Shown in pieces: positions 16,907 to 26,282 of a DNA stretch of 43,143 nucleotides. Source of the stretch: Aliishimia sp045106335. GTDB taxonomy: Bacteria; Pseudomonadota; Alphaproteobacteria; Rhodobacterales; Rhodobacteraceae. Positions within the stretch are counted from its first letter, which is position 1. Each line of letters starts with the position of its first letter. The stretch spans positions 1 to 43,143 of the forward strand of contig JBGCEM010000157.1 in NCBI GenBank assembly GCA_045106335.1. The letters run 5' to 3'. The translations under genes and the position numbers were made by a program. The notes under the pieces were generated by a model. The model had not been told where the DNA came from. It ran no database searches and saw only the letters and a list, made by a program, of their open reading frames with translations.

Positions 16907-17539
16907 ATGCACGATCCCATGGAAACATACATGAACACTTTGGTCCCGATGGTGGTTGAACAAACCAGCCGCGGGGAACGGGCCTACGACATCTTTTCGC
17001 GGTTGCTGAAAGAACGGATCATTTTCCTAAATGGCCCCGTCCATGATGGCATGTCCTGCTTGATCGTAGCACAGCTGCTGCACCTTGAAGCGGAAAACCC
17101 GTCCAAAGAAATTTCCATGTATATCAATAGCCCAGGTGGTGTCGTAACCAGTGGATTGTCGATTTATGACACGATGCAATATATCAAGCCCAAGGTGTCG
17201 ACCTTGGTGATCGGACAAGCCGCGTCGATGGGGTCTTTGCTGCTGACCGCAGGCGAAAAAGGGATGCGCTTTTCTTTGCCCAATAGCCGTGTGATGGTGC
17301 ACCAGCCATCAGGAGGGTATCAAGGTCAAGCAACGGACATTATGATTCACGCCCAAGAAACCCAAAAACTGAAAACACGGTTGAATGAGATTTACGTCAG
17401 CCATACGGGCCAGACGTTAGAAGCCGTCGAAGACGCGCTGGAGCGCGATAATTTTATGTCGCCCGAAGAGGCAAAAGATTGGGGCTTGATTGACGAGATT
17501 GTCGAAAATCGCCCCAAGGACGATGATGATGAAAAGTAA
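16907..17539 (+). CDS. clpP: ATP-dependent Clp protease proteolytic subunit
   Basis: A 210-residue serine protease. The start MHDPMETYMN is the usual one in roseobacters and has AGGCAGG upstream; the frame also opens at 16871. Catalytic residues are Ser107 (GQAASMGS), His132 (VMVHQPSGG) and Asp181 (LERDNFMS). The tetradecameric ClpP chamber degrades substrates unfolded by ClpX or ClpA. clpX follows after 153 bases on the same strand, but the space is large enough for its own promoter. The C-terminus ends in an acidic DDDDEK tail. Confidence 0.97.
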   Translation: MHDPMETYMNTLVPMVVEQTSRGERAYDIFSRLLKERIIFLNGPVHDGMSCLIVAQLLHLEAENPSKEISMYINSPGGVVTSGLSIYDTMQYIKPKVSTLVIGQAASMGSLLLTAGEKGMRFSLPNSRVMVHQPSGGYQGQATDIMIHAQETQKLKTRLNEIYVSHTGQTLEAVEDALERDNFMSPEEAKDWGLIDEIVENRPKDDDDEK

Positions 17540-17692
17540 CCGTGCTGTAATAGGTCTGTGATACGGCACATTTTGCGATTGTGGACCCGGGTTTGCTGTC
17601 CTAAGTTGTAGGCGGTGGGTGCACTAGAAGTATTTGGGACAGATTTTGTCCCGCGGAAAGCTTCAGATCTGTCTGAGGCATGAAAGGGTACT

Positions 17693-18958
17693 ATGGCGAA
17701 CAATTCTGGCGGTGACGGAAAAAACACCCTGTATTGTAGCTTTTGCGGCAAAAGCCAGCACGAGGTGCGTAAACTGATTGCGGGTCCCACCGTGTTCATC
17801 TGCGATGAATGCGTTGAGCTTTGTATGGATATTATTCGCGAAGAGACAAAGGCCTCTGGACTAAAGTCCTCCGAAGGTGTCCCGACGCCGCAAGATATTT
17901 GCAACGTTTTGGATGATTATGTCATCGGACAAGCGATGGCCAAGCGCGTCCTGTCAGTTGCTGTGCACAACCACTATAAACGACTAAATCACGCCCAGAA
18001 GGGTGGCGATATCGAGCTTGCGAAGTCGAATATCTTGCTGATTGGCCCTACTGGTTGTGGTAAGACCCTTCTTGCGCAAACGCTGGCCCGGATTTTGGAT
18101 GTCCCGTTCACGATGGCCGATGCCACGACCTTAACTGAGGCCGGATATGTCGGTGAAGATGTCGAAAACATCATCCTAAAACTGCTGCAATCCTCTGAAT
18201 ACAATGTGGAACGTGCGCAGCGCGGTATCGTCTATATCGATGAAGTCGACAAAATCACGCGTAAATCCGAAAACCCTTCAATTACCCGCGATGTGTCGGG
18301 CGAGGGCGTCCAACAAGCGCTTCTGAAGTTGATGGAAGGAACCGTCGCATCTGTTCCGCCGCAAGGTGGGCGCAAGCACCCGCAGCAAGAATTCTTGCAA
18401 GTTGACACAACAAATATTTTGTTTATCTGCGGTGGCGCTTTCGCGGGGCTCGACAAGATTATCGCGCAGCGCGGCAAGGGCTCTGCGATGGGGTTTGGCG
18501 CGGATGTGCGTAACAACGATGACCGTGGCGTTGGCGACTTGTTCAAAGAACTTGAGCCAGAAGACCTTTTGAAGTTCGGTTTGATCCCCGAATTCGTTGG
18601 TCGTTTGCCTGTTCTGGCCACGTTGGAAGACTTGGACGAAGATGCTCTGGTAACCATTTTGACAGAACCCAAGAACGCTTTGATAAAACAGTATCAGCGC
18701 TTGTTCGAACTTGAAGACACACAGTTGACGTTCACCGACGATGCGCTCAGCGCGATCGCAAAGCGTGCAATTGAACGCAAAACCGGGGCGCGTGGACTTA
18801 GATCTATCCTTGAGGATATCTTGCTCAATACGATGTTTGATCTTCCCGGGATGGAAAGTGTAAATGAAGTCGTCGTTAATGAAGACGCGGTGAATTCAGA
18901 TGCGGCACCTTTGATGATCCACGGAGACGGTGAAAAAGAAGACGCTGTCGCGGGTTAA
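17693..18958 (+). CDS. clpX: ATP-dependent Clp protease ATP-binding subunit ClpX
   Basis: A 421-residue AAA+ unfoldase, full length. The N-terminal zinc domain has Cys15, Cys18, Cys37 and Cys40. Walker A is GPTGCGKT, Walker B IVYIDEVDKI, and the pore loop is GYVGEDVE. The C-terminal small domain carries the sensor-2 region KTGARGLRSILEDILL. ClpX recognises tagged or regulatory substrates, including cell-cycle proteins in alphaproteobacteria, and feeds them to ClpP. AAAGGG precedes the ATG, and a clear terminator follows the gene. Confidence 0.97.
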   Translation: MANNSGGDGKNTLYCSFCGKSQHEVRKLIAGPTVFICDECVELCMDIIREETKASGLKSSEGVPTPQDICNVLDDYVIGQAMAKRVLSVAVHNHYKRLNHAQKGGDIELAKSNILLIGPTGCGKTLLAQTLARILDVPFTMADATTLTEAGYVGEDVENIILKLLQSSEYNVERAQRGIVYIDEVDKITRKSENPSITRDVSGEGVQQALLKLMEGTVASVPPQGGRKHPQQEFLQVDTTNILFICGGAFAGLDKIIAQRGKGSAMGFGADVRNNDDRGVGDLFKELEPEDLLKFGLIPEFVGRLPVLATLEDLDEDALVTILTEPKNALIKQYQRLFELEDTQLTFTDDALSAIAKRAIERKTGARGLRSILEDILLNTMFDLPGMESVNEVVVNEDAVNSDAAPLMIHGDGEKEDAVAG

Positions 18959-18984
18959 CGCAAAGCCAGTCTTGGTGATTACTC

Positions 18985-19020
18985 AAAAGCGTCAGGATGT
19001 TTATTTCTGACGCTTCTTTT
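18985..19020 (+). terminator. Intrinsic terminator of clpX
   Basis: AAGCGTCAG and CTGACGCTT form a perfect nine-base stem around an 11-base loop, then CTTTT. It separates clpX from the Rid gene. Confidence 0.8.
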
Positions 19021-19052
19021 GCAGGGTATGGCGTGAAGAAAAGGGTGATCTT

Positions 19053-19415
19053 ATGAGTATTAAGCGCATCTCTTCTGGCGGAGAGTTCGAAAAAAAAGTC
19101 GGATACAGCCGTGCCGTCGTAGCGGGCGGTTTCGTTTTCGTTGCAGGAACTGTTGGGCAAGGCAGCAGTGTGACGGATCAATGTCAGAATGCCTTAGACA
19201 CCATAAAACATGCTCTTGAAGAAGCTGGAGTTGGCTTCCAAGATGTGGTGCGCGTGACCTATATGTTACCGGATAGGGCAGAGTTTGCGGCTTGTTGGCC
19301 AATCTTGCAACGGACTTTCGGTGAAAATCCACCTGCCGCGACTATGATCGAATGCGGGTTGATCGATCCTAAGTACCGGATAGAGATCGAAGTGACGGCA
19401 ATCCAATCAATGTGA
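19053..19415 (+). CDS. Rid-family (YjgF/YER057c/UK114) protein, atypical
   Basis: A 120-residue protein of the chorismate mutase-like Rid fold: VVAGGFVFVAGTVGQG, CQNALDTIKHALEEAG, DVVRVTYML, and the C-terminal NPPAATMIECGLIDPKYRIEIEVTA. In archetypal RidA the segment around the active site reads PARSCVEV, and its Arg is needed for imine/enamine deaminase activity; here that segment is PAATMIEC with no Arg. It therefore probably belongs to a Rid subfamily without classical RidA activity. It starts 94 bases after clpX, past a terminator. Confidence 0.88.
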   Translation: MSIKRISSGGEFEKKVGYSRAVVAGGFVFVAGTVGQGSSVTDQCQNALDTIKHALEEAGVGFQDVVRVTYMLPDRAEFAACWPILQRTFGENPPAATMIECGLIDPKYRIEIEVTAIQSM

Positions 19416-19423
19416 TTGATTTT

Positions 19424-19438
19424 GGAGCTACAAGCTCC
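19424..19438. other. Short hairpin after the Rid gene
   Basis: GGAGCT-ACA-AGCTCC, a perfect six-base stem with three-base loop, nine bases after the stop. No T-run follows, so it is not a clear terminator. The rest of the 267-bp gap to 19683 holds a perfect TCTCGCGAGA palindrome (19485-19494) and the leader of the next gene, with no other recognisable feature. Confidence 0.4.
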
Positions 19439-19682
19439 GGTCTGTGGTCCGTTGCCTTGAACCTAAGGTACCCTTTATCGCGTGTCTCGCGAGAATGCGC
19501 AGCACAGCAGGACAATTGTGTTTCAAGTTTAACGCAGGGTGTTTTAGATAATGGTTTCCTTAAATGTTCTGATGTAAACTAAATCGGGAAATCGCCAGAA
19601 AGATCGTTTGTGATCATGTGTATCCGCTAGACCCAATTGCGGAAATCAGGCATAGGCTAAGATATACGACCCGGAGGCAAGT

Positions 19683-20066
19683 ATGGGTATTTTCAATTCT
19701 CTTTTGCGTGCAGTGACTTGGTGGAACGGCCAGACCTTGAATACGCAATTGTGGACATGGCGCAAAGGCACGCGTGTCGGCGAAGACGATCAAGGAAACG
19801 TCTTTTATAAGACGGCAGACGATAGCAAACGCTGGGTCATTTTTAATGGGGAACCCGAGGCCAGCCGCGTGAGTCCTGAATGGCATGGTTGGCTACATCG
19901 CACATGGAATGAACCCCCTACAGACAAACCGTTGGTTCGCAAAACTTGGGAAAAACCACATCAGGAAAACTTAACCGGTTCGGCCCTGGCATATGCACCT
20001 GCCGGATCGATCCGCAAATCGGAACCAGAGGCCCGCTCGGACTATGAGGCTTGGTCTCCTGAGTGA
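19683..20066 (+). CDS. NDUFA12-family complex I subunit/assembly factor
   Basis: A 127-residue protein of the NDUFA12 (B17.2) family, an accessory subunit of NADH:ubiquinone oxidoreductase found in mitochondria and alphaproteobacteria. Visible signatures are WWNGQTLNTQLWTWRKGTRVG, GNVFYKT, RRWV-like KRWVIFNGEPEASRV and PPEWHGWLH-like SPEWHGWLHRTWNEPP. It begins with GGAGG nine bases upstream. It sits immediately before mlaD (nine bases), an arrangement common in roseobacters though unrelated in function. Confidence 0.93.
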   Translation: MGIFNSLLRAVTWWNGQTLNTQLWTWRKGTRVGEDDQGNVFYKTADDSKRWVIFNGEPEASRVSPEWHGWLHRTWNEPPTDKPLVRKTWEKPHQENLTGSALAYAPAGSIRKSEPEARSDYEAWSPE

Positions 20067-20075
20067 GTCGCTTAA

Positions 20076-20522
20076 ATGGCTGAAAACAAATTCGAAATCT
20101 TGATTGGTGGGGTTGTTTTGGCAGGCGCTCTGGCGTTTGGCGTTTATGCCGCGCAGGTATCGGGTGTAACCTCTGCACCAGATAGCTATACATTGACGGC
20201 CTCTTTTCGCAGTCTTGAAGGTGTAGGCGTCGGAACGGATGTGCGTTTAGCAGGGGTTAAAGTTGGCACTGTGACCGAAGTTGCTTTGAACCCAGAAACA
20301 TTCCGTGCCGACACGACAGTGTCAGTCTCCAATGCGATCGAAATCCCCGATGATAGCGCCATCGTTATTTCGTCAGAAGGTTTACTGGGGGGAAACTTTG
20401 TCGAGGTGATGCCAGGGGGGTCGCCTTTCAGTTTCGAACCAGGCGATGAGGTTTCCGACACGCAAGGCGCTGTGAGTTTGATTTCTTTACTCTTGAAATT
20501 TGTTGGTGGAGACCGTCAGTGA
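20076..20522 (+). CDS. mlaD: MlaD-type MCE-domain lipid transport protein
   Basis: A 148-residue protein with one N-terminal membrane segment (about 8-27, IGGVVLAGALAFGVYAA) and a periplasmic MCE domain (about 37-115: TASFRSLEGVGVGTDVRLAGVKVGTVTEV, then ISSEGLLGGNFVEVMPGG). MlaD forms the hexameric ring of the Mla system, which moves phospholipids to keep outer-membrane asymmetry. The partners mlaE, mlaF, mlaB and mlaC are not in the window. Its stop overlaps the GTG start of the next gene by four bases. Confidence 0.92.
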   Translation: MAENKFEILIGGVVLAGALAFGVYAAQVSGVTSAPDSYTLTASFRSLEGVGVGTDVRLAGVKVGTVTEVALNPETFRADTTVSVSNAIEIPDDSAIVISSEGLLGGNFVEVMPGGSPFSFEPGDEVSDTQGAVSLISLLLKFVGGDRQ

Positions 20523-20875
20523 TCCGGATTCTGTTGTGTGTTGCAGGTCTAACGACATCGGTCGCGGCGCAGCAATCAACCTCGATTGGGCAGGGTGCGA
20601 TTTTACGTGGTTTGGACAAGATTTCTGGTCAAACCACTGACTTGCAAATGCCAATTGGAAGCAATGCACAATTGGGGCGCCTAACGATCACGCTGACCGA
20701 TTGTCGATATCCTGCAGGAAATCTGGCGGGGGATGCCTTCGCAGGGCTTCAAGTGCGCGAAACCGGACAGGTCGAACCTGTCTTTTCGGGATGGATGATC
20801 GCTTCTGCGCCTGCGCTCAGTGCGATGGATCACAATCGTTACGATGTTTGGGTGATCCGCTGCACAATTTCTTGA
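20519..20875 (+). CDS. DUF2155 exported protein
   Basis: A 118-residue protein with an N-terminal signal peptide (MIRILLCVAGLTTSVAAQQ) and the DUF2155 region: RGLDKISGQTTDL, LGRLTITLTDCRYP, FAGLQVRE and the closing ALSAMDHNRYDVWVIRC. Two cysteines (in LTDCRYP and VIRCTIS) could form a disulfide in the periplasm. Function is unknown; the family is common beside aat and accBC in alphaproteobacteria. It starts with GTG in a GTGA overlap with mlaD, and its 3' end overlaps the 3' end of aat by 37 bases on the opposite strand. Confidence 0.9.
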   Translation: MIRILLCVAGLTTSVAAQQSTSIGQGAILRGLDKISGQTTDLQMPIGSNAQLGRLTITLTDCRYPAGNLAGDAFAGLQVRETGQVEPVFSGWMIASAPALSAMDHNRYDVWVIRCTIS

Positions 20876-21488
20876 GGTTGGCACAAAGGGATTGCGAAAA
20901 TATTGGCCGGTGTCGCAACGGCGCGTTCCAGCATTTGTTGATATAGCGCGCGGCTGATCTCTTTGGCGCCGAGCGTCAAGAGATGTGGTGTCACGAATTG
21001 TGTGTCAAACAGGGAAAATCCGCAATCGCGTAGGTGTTTTGTCAAACAGGCCAATGCGATTTTCGATCCGTTCCGGTCGTGTGAAAACATACTTTCACCA
21101 AAAAATGCGGATCCCAAAGTCACGCCATAGACACCGCCAATTAAGGCGCCATCTTTCCAAACCTCAAAGGACTGCGCACGTTGTCTATGGTGTAATGCGC
21201 TGTAAAGACGTGAAATTTCTGCGCTGATCCAAGTGTCAGGACGATCAGCACAGGCCTGTACCACGCGATCAAAACACGCATTTAAGGTGACAGACACACC
21301 GGGGTCGCGCAATGCGCGACGCATCGAGCGCGAGATGTGGAACCGGTGCAGCGGCAAGATGCCGCGTCGTTTGGGGTCGACCCAGAAGACGTCTGGGTCA
21401 TCGCGATGTTCGGCCATCGGGAATATTCCGATGGAATAGGCGTGCAAAAGAAGTTCTGGCGTCAAGATATTTTGGCCAGTGTCGTCTT

Positions 21489-21492
<4 letters not shown>
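20839..21492 (-). CDS. aat: Leucyl/phenylalanyl-tRNA--protein transferase
   Basis: A 217-residue enzyme; the start MKDDTGQNIL is set by the ATGA overlap with accC. Typical segments in order are YSIGIFPMAEHRDDPDVFWVDP, RGILPLHRFHISRSMRR, TWISAEISRLYSALH, SFEVWKDGALIGGVYGV, FFGESMFSHDRNGSKIALACL and FDTQFVTPHLLTLGAKEISR. It adds Leu or Phe to N-terminal Lys or Arg, making N-degrons that ClpS/ClpA-ClpP destroy. It is the last gene of accB-accC-aat and overlaps the DUF2155 gene tail to tail. Confidence 0.96.
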
Positions 21493-22838
<1,346 letters not shown>

Positions 22839-22850
22839 GGCCGGCCCCGC

Positions 22851-23342
22851 TTATCCAAGGACGACCAAGGGCGCGCCATATTCCACAGCGGCGCCGTCTT
22901 CCACAACGATGCGTTTCACTGTGCCGGATTTTGGCGCTGGGATATGGTTCATCGTTTTCATCGCTTCCACAATCAACAATGTATCGCCTTCGGAAACAGT
23001 GTCGCCGACCTTGATAAAGGCAGGCGCGCCGGGTTCGGCTTGCATATAGACAGTGCCGACCATCGGGCTTGTGACTGCGCCGGGCAAACTGGCAGGATCT
23101 TCCTGTGCGGGCGCTGTGGGGGCCGAAGGTGCTGGTGCTGCCGCGGCGGCAATCGGGGCCGGCGTTGAAGGGACCGAGACCTGAGTCATGATCTGGTTTT
23201 GCTGCCGACTGACGCGGACATTCAAGCTGCCGTCTTCGGCATAATCGCGTTTGACCTGAAGTTCCGTCAGATCATTGTCACGCAAAAGCTCTGCAAGTGC
23301 GCTGATAAAGGCGACATCCGCATCATGGTTTTTTTCCGTCAT
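22851..23342 (-). CDS. accB: Acetyl-CoA carboxylase, biotin carboxyl carrier protein
   Basis: A 163-residue protein. The start MTEKNHDADVAF is chosen because GAGG lies five bases upstream; in-frame starts farther upstream (23369, 23414) add residues not usual in the family. An N-terminal AccC-contact helix (ALAELLRDNDLTELQVKRD) is joined by an Ala-Pro linker (about 70-95) to the biotinyl domain, whose biotin lysine is in VEAMKTMNHI. It carries the carboxyl group from AccC to the transferase AccAD. Confidence 0.97.
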   Translation of the reverse strand: MTEKNHDADVAFISALAELLRDNDLTELQVKRDYAEDGSLNVRVSRQQNQIMTQVSVPSTPAPIAAAAAPAPSAPTAPAQEDPASLPGAVTSPMVGTVYMQAEPGAPAFIKVGDTVSEGDTLLIVEAMKTMNHIPAPKSGTVKRIVVEDGAAVEYGAPLVVLG

Positions 23343-23485
23343 GAAGTCCTCGATCGTTTTTTCGGGCATGTCATTTTGCTTGCAAGCCCCTGTCGTGACG
23401 TCGTTATAGGCCAAGCCGTGCGTCTAGGAAAGCAGGGTTTGTGCGTGCTGAATTTTTCCAGGCATTTGGCTGGGGCAGTGGCGAC

Positions 23486-23512
23486 AAAAAAAGGGGCCGC
23501 TTGGCCCCTTTT
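23486..23512 (-). terminator. Intrinsic terminator of the HAAT transporter operon
   Basis: On the minus strand AAAAGGGGCC, AAGC, GGCCCC, then seven T. It is a perfect six-base GC stem with an A/T extension, 29 bases after the last transporter gene. It also has four T on the plus side. The rest of 23343-23540 is the accB leader. Confidence 0.9.
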
Positions 23513-23540
23513 GAATTTCATGGAAATGTAGATGTTCCGG

Positions 23541-24290
23541 TCAAATCGCCAGGTATTCTGACCGCAATTCTGCGTTATCCAAGACCTCTTGCGCGGTGCC
23601 GTCAAAGACGATCCCACCTGTGTCCAGGATGATCGCGCGGTCCGCCAACTGCAATGCGCGCACAGCGTTTTGTTCCACCAAGATCGTCGTGATGCCTTGT
23701 TGTTTGATGATGCGCAGGGTCTTTTCGATCTCATCCACAATCACCGGGGCCAAACCTTCATACGGTTCATCCAGCAGCAGCACTTTGATGTCACGGGCCA
23801 GGGCGCGCGCGATTGACAGCATTTGTTGCTCGCCGCCCGACAGGGTGACGCCTTCTTGTGAAGCGCGTTCGCCAAGGCGCGGAAACAGGTCGTAGAGACG
23901 TTCAATGGACCAGCCCACAGGGGGTGCGATTTGCGCCAGCTTCAGGTTTTCTTCGACCGTCAATCCAGGAATAATTCGGCGATCTTCAGGCACAAGGCCA
24001 AGCCCTGCTTGGCTGGCTTGATGCGAATTCATCTTGTGCAGCGGCTGGTGATCCAACCAAATTTCGCCATGGGTGACTTGTGGGTCATCCATGCGGGCAA
24101 TCGCGCGCAAGGTCGAGGTTTTGCCCGCCCCATTGCGCCCCAGAAGGGCCAGGATTTCACCCTCATGCACGTTGAATGACACGCCTTGTACGATATAGCT
24201 TTCGCCGTAATAGGCGTGCATATCCCAGACCGACATATAGGCCGGTTCGGAATGGGGGGCTTGCTTGGAGACTTCAGATTGCGCGTTCAT
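23541..24290 (-). CDS. HAAT-family ABC transporter ATPase, LivF type
   Basis: A 249-residue ATPase with Walker A GRNGAGKT, signature LSGGEQQMLSIARAL, Walker B VLLLDEPYEGLAP and a switch His region (VEQNAVRALQLADRA). A Met-Ser extension of about 25 residues precedes the usual LivF start. With the LivG-type partner it powers the permease pair encoded upstream. AAGGAG is eight bases before the ATG. Order binding protein, LivH, LivM, LivG, LivF. Confidence 0.93.
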   Translation of the reverse strand: MNAQSEVSKQAPHSEPAYMSVWDMHAYYGESYIVQGVSFNVHEGEILALLGRNGAGKTSTLRAIARMDDPQVTHGEIWLDHQPLHKMNSHQASQAGLGLVPEDRRIIPGLTVEENLKLAQIAPPVGWSIERLYDLFPRLGERASQEGVTLSGGEQQMLSIARALARDIKVLLLDEPYEGLAPVIVDEIEKTLRIIKQQGITTILVEQNAVRALQLADRAIILDTGGIVFDGTAQEVLDNAELRSEYLAI

Positions 24291-24301
24291 CTTGGAACTC
24301 C

Positions 24302-25066
24302 TTATGCCGCAGTTTGCGTTTCGCCCAGATAGGCTTCGCGCACTTTGGGGTGACCTTTGATGTTGTCAGGCGTGTCTTCGACCAGGGGCGTGCCTTGGGC
24401 CAAAACGGTGATCCGTTCGGCCAAGGAGAACACCACATGCATGTCATGTTCGATGATGGCGATGGTGATATCGCGTTCTTCTTTGATGCGTTTGAGCAGA
24501 TCGATTGTGTTGTTGGTGTCCGCGCGCGCCATGCCGGCTGTCGGTTCATCAAGCAACAAAAGGCGCGGGGATTGTGACAGACACATCGCGATTTCCAAAC
24601 GCCGCTTGTCCCCCCGCGACATCGCACCTGCATGCATGTCCCGCTTTTCATACAGCCCCATGTCTTCAAGATTGTGATTGGCCTGTTCAATCACGTCCTT
24701 TTGTGCCGCCAAAGAGGACACTGGGTTCAGCTCAAACGCGCCGTCCCGTTTGGCAAAGCACGGGATCAGCATATTTTCCATGACTGTTAGGTCCGCAAAG
24801 ATTTCAGGCGTCTGAAACACCCGCGAAATCCCCATCTGGTTGATTTCAAATGGTTTGCGCCCCAGCACGGATTGCCCGTCAAAGCTGACAGACCCGCTGT
24901 CAGGGATCAGTTTGCCGACAAAGCAATTCAACAGGGTGGACTTGCCTGCCCCATTGGGGCCGATGATCGCGTGTACCGAGTTTTCTTTCACACTCAGGTT
25001 GACCTCGTTCAGCGCCTGCAGGCCTCCGAAGCGCTTCCCGACATTTTTGACTTCTAGAATTCCCAT
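24302..25066 (-). CDS. HAAT-family ABC transporter ATPase, LivG type
   Basis: A 254-residue ATPase: Walker A GPNGAGKST, signature region MSRGDKRRLEIAMCL, Walker B LLLLDEPTAGMARADT and the switch EHDMHVVFSLAERI. The signature is SRGDKR rather than the LSGGQQ of many LivG proteins, a variant seen in related amide and amino-acid systems. AAGGAG precedes the start; it is 12 bases after the LivM gene. Confidence 0.93.
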   Translation of the reverse strand: MGILEVKNVGKRFGGLQALNEVNLSVKENSVHAIIGPNGAGKSTLLNCFVGKLIPDSGSVSFDGQSVLGRKPFEINQMGISRVFQTPEIFADLTVMENMLIPCFAKRDGAFELNPVSSLAAQKDVIEQANHNLEDMGLYEKRDMHAGAMSRGDKRRLEIAMCLSQSPRLLLLDEPTAGMARADTNNTIDLLKRIKEERDITIAIIEHDMHVVFSLAERITVLAQGTPLVEDTPDNIKGHPKVREAYLGETQTAA

Positions 25067-25078
25067 CTGTCGGTCTCC

Positions 25079-26278
25079 TTATTCTGCGGGTTCAGTTGTG
25101 CCGGACGGCGTGTTGGTCTTGGGCTTTTTGCGTTTGAACAGCCCTGCGATGCGTTGCCCACCTTCGACCAGACCTCCGGGCAGGAAGATCACAACCAGCA
25201 TAAAGATCAGGCCCAAAGTCAGGTGCCAGCCTTTGCCGATGAAGGGATAGATCAGCGTGACCATTAGGTCTTCGATCCCATCGGGCATAAAGGCAAACCA
25301 CTGCTGCAGGATCTCTTTGTTGATCTTGGACAGGATGTTTTCCATGTATTTGATCATCCCAGCACCGAGGACCGGACCAATGAGCGTGCCCGCACCGCCC
25401 AAGATGGTCATCAAAACGACCTCGCCCGAAGCCGTCCAGAACATGCGTTCTGCGCCCGCTTGGCTGTCCATGGCGACCATCAGGCCACCGGCCAGACCAG
25501 CATACATGCCTGAAATCACGAAGGCTGCCAGGGTGTAGGGCCGCGTGTTGAGACCTGTGTAATTCATGCGCTGTTGGTTCGATTTTACCGCCCGCAGCAT
25601 CATCCCGAAAGGCGAGCGGAAGATGCGGATCGACAGATAAAAGCTCAGCAGCATCATGATACCCGCGATGTAGTAGCCCGCGTTGATCGTGAACACCCAA
25701 CCCGCCATAGGCAGATCAAAGCTGGCGCCCATTTCCAAACCGAACAAGTTGGCTTTGGGCGAAGCGCCCTCGGCTAAGGCACCGTCCAAGATCCGCGCGT
25801 CCGTGACTTTGGGCTGCAAGCCGGTTTCACCCCCGGTTAGTGGTGTGAGCACCGAGTAGGCCATCGAATACATCATCTGTGCAAAGGCCAAGGTCAGGAT
25901 CGAGAAATAGATGCCTGAGCGGCGCAGGGAAATCCAACCCACGATCAGGGACAACACGCCCGCAACAATGACCGACAGCATAACCGCAGGGATAATGTTC
26001 ATGGTCAGCAGCTTCATCATCCAGATCGCGGCGTAACTGCCGACCCCCAGGAAGGCCGCGTGTCCAAAGGACAGATAGCCCGTCAGACCGAACAAGATGT
26101 TGAAGCCAATGGCAAAGATGCCAAAAATCACAAAGCGTTGCATTAAGTCAGGGTAGCCTGCGTTGAATTGCGCCATGCCAGAGCCTTCGGGGAAGGGGTT
26201 CAGCAAGAAGGGGGCTGCAAAAACAAGCACTGCGACCAGAAGTAAAAGGCGGAAGTCTTTTCCAGAAAGTCCGAACAT
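25079..26278 (-). CDS. HAAT-family ABC transporter permease, LivM type
   Basis: A 399-residue permease with about ten hydrophobic segments. Family segments are FNILFGLTGYLSFGHAAFLGVGSYAA, RRSGIYFSILTLAFAQMMYSM, FGMMLRAVKSNQQRMNYTGLN and TILGGAGTLIGPVLGAG. It is longer than the E. coli LivM core because of a loop of about 50 residues around residues 145-200. GGAGGA precedes the ATG, which lies four bases after the LivH gene. Confidence 0.93.
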   Translation of the reverse strand: MFGLSGKDFRLLLLVAVLVFAAPFLLNPFPEGSGMAQFNAGYPDLMQRFVIFGIFAIGFNILFGLTGYLSFGHAAFLGVGSYAAIWMMKLLTMNIIPAVMLSVIVAGVLSLIVGWISLRRSGIYFSILTLAFAQMMYSMAYSVLTPLTGGETGLQPKVTDARILDGALAEGASPKANLFGLEMGASFDLPMAGWVFTINAGYYIAGIMMLLSFYLSIRIFRSPFGMMLRAVKSNQQRMNYTGLNTRPYTLAAFVISGMYAGLAGGLMVAMDSQAGAERMFWTASGEVVLMTILGGAGTLIGPVLGAGMIKYMENILSKINKEILQQWFAFMPDGIEDLMVTLIYPFIGKGWHLTLGLIFMLVVIFLPGGLVEGGQRIAGLFKRKKPKTNTPSGTTEPAE

Positions 26279-26282
26279 GTGC

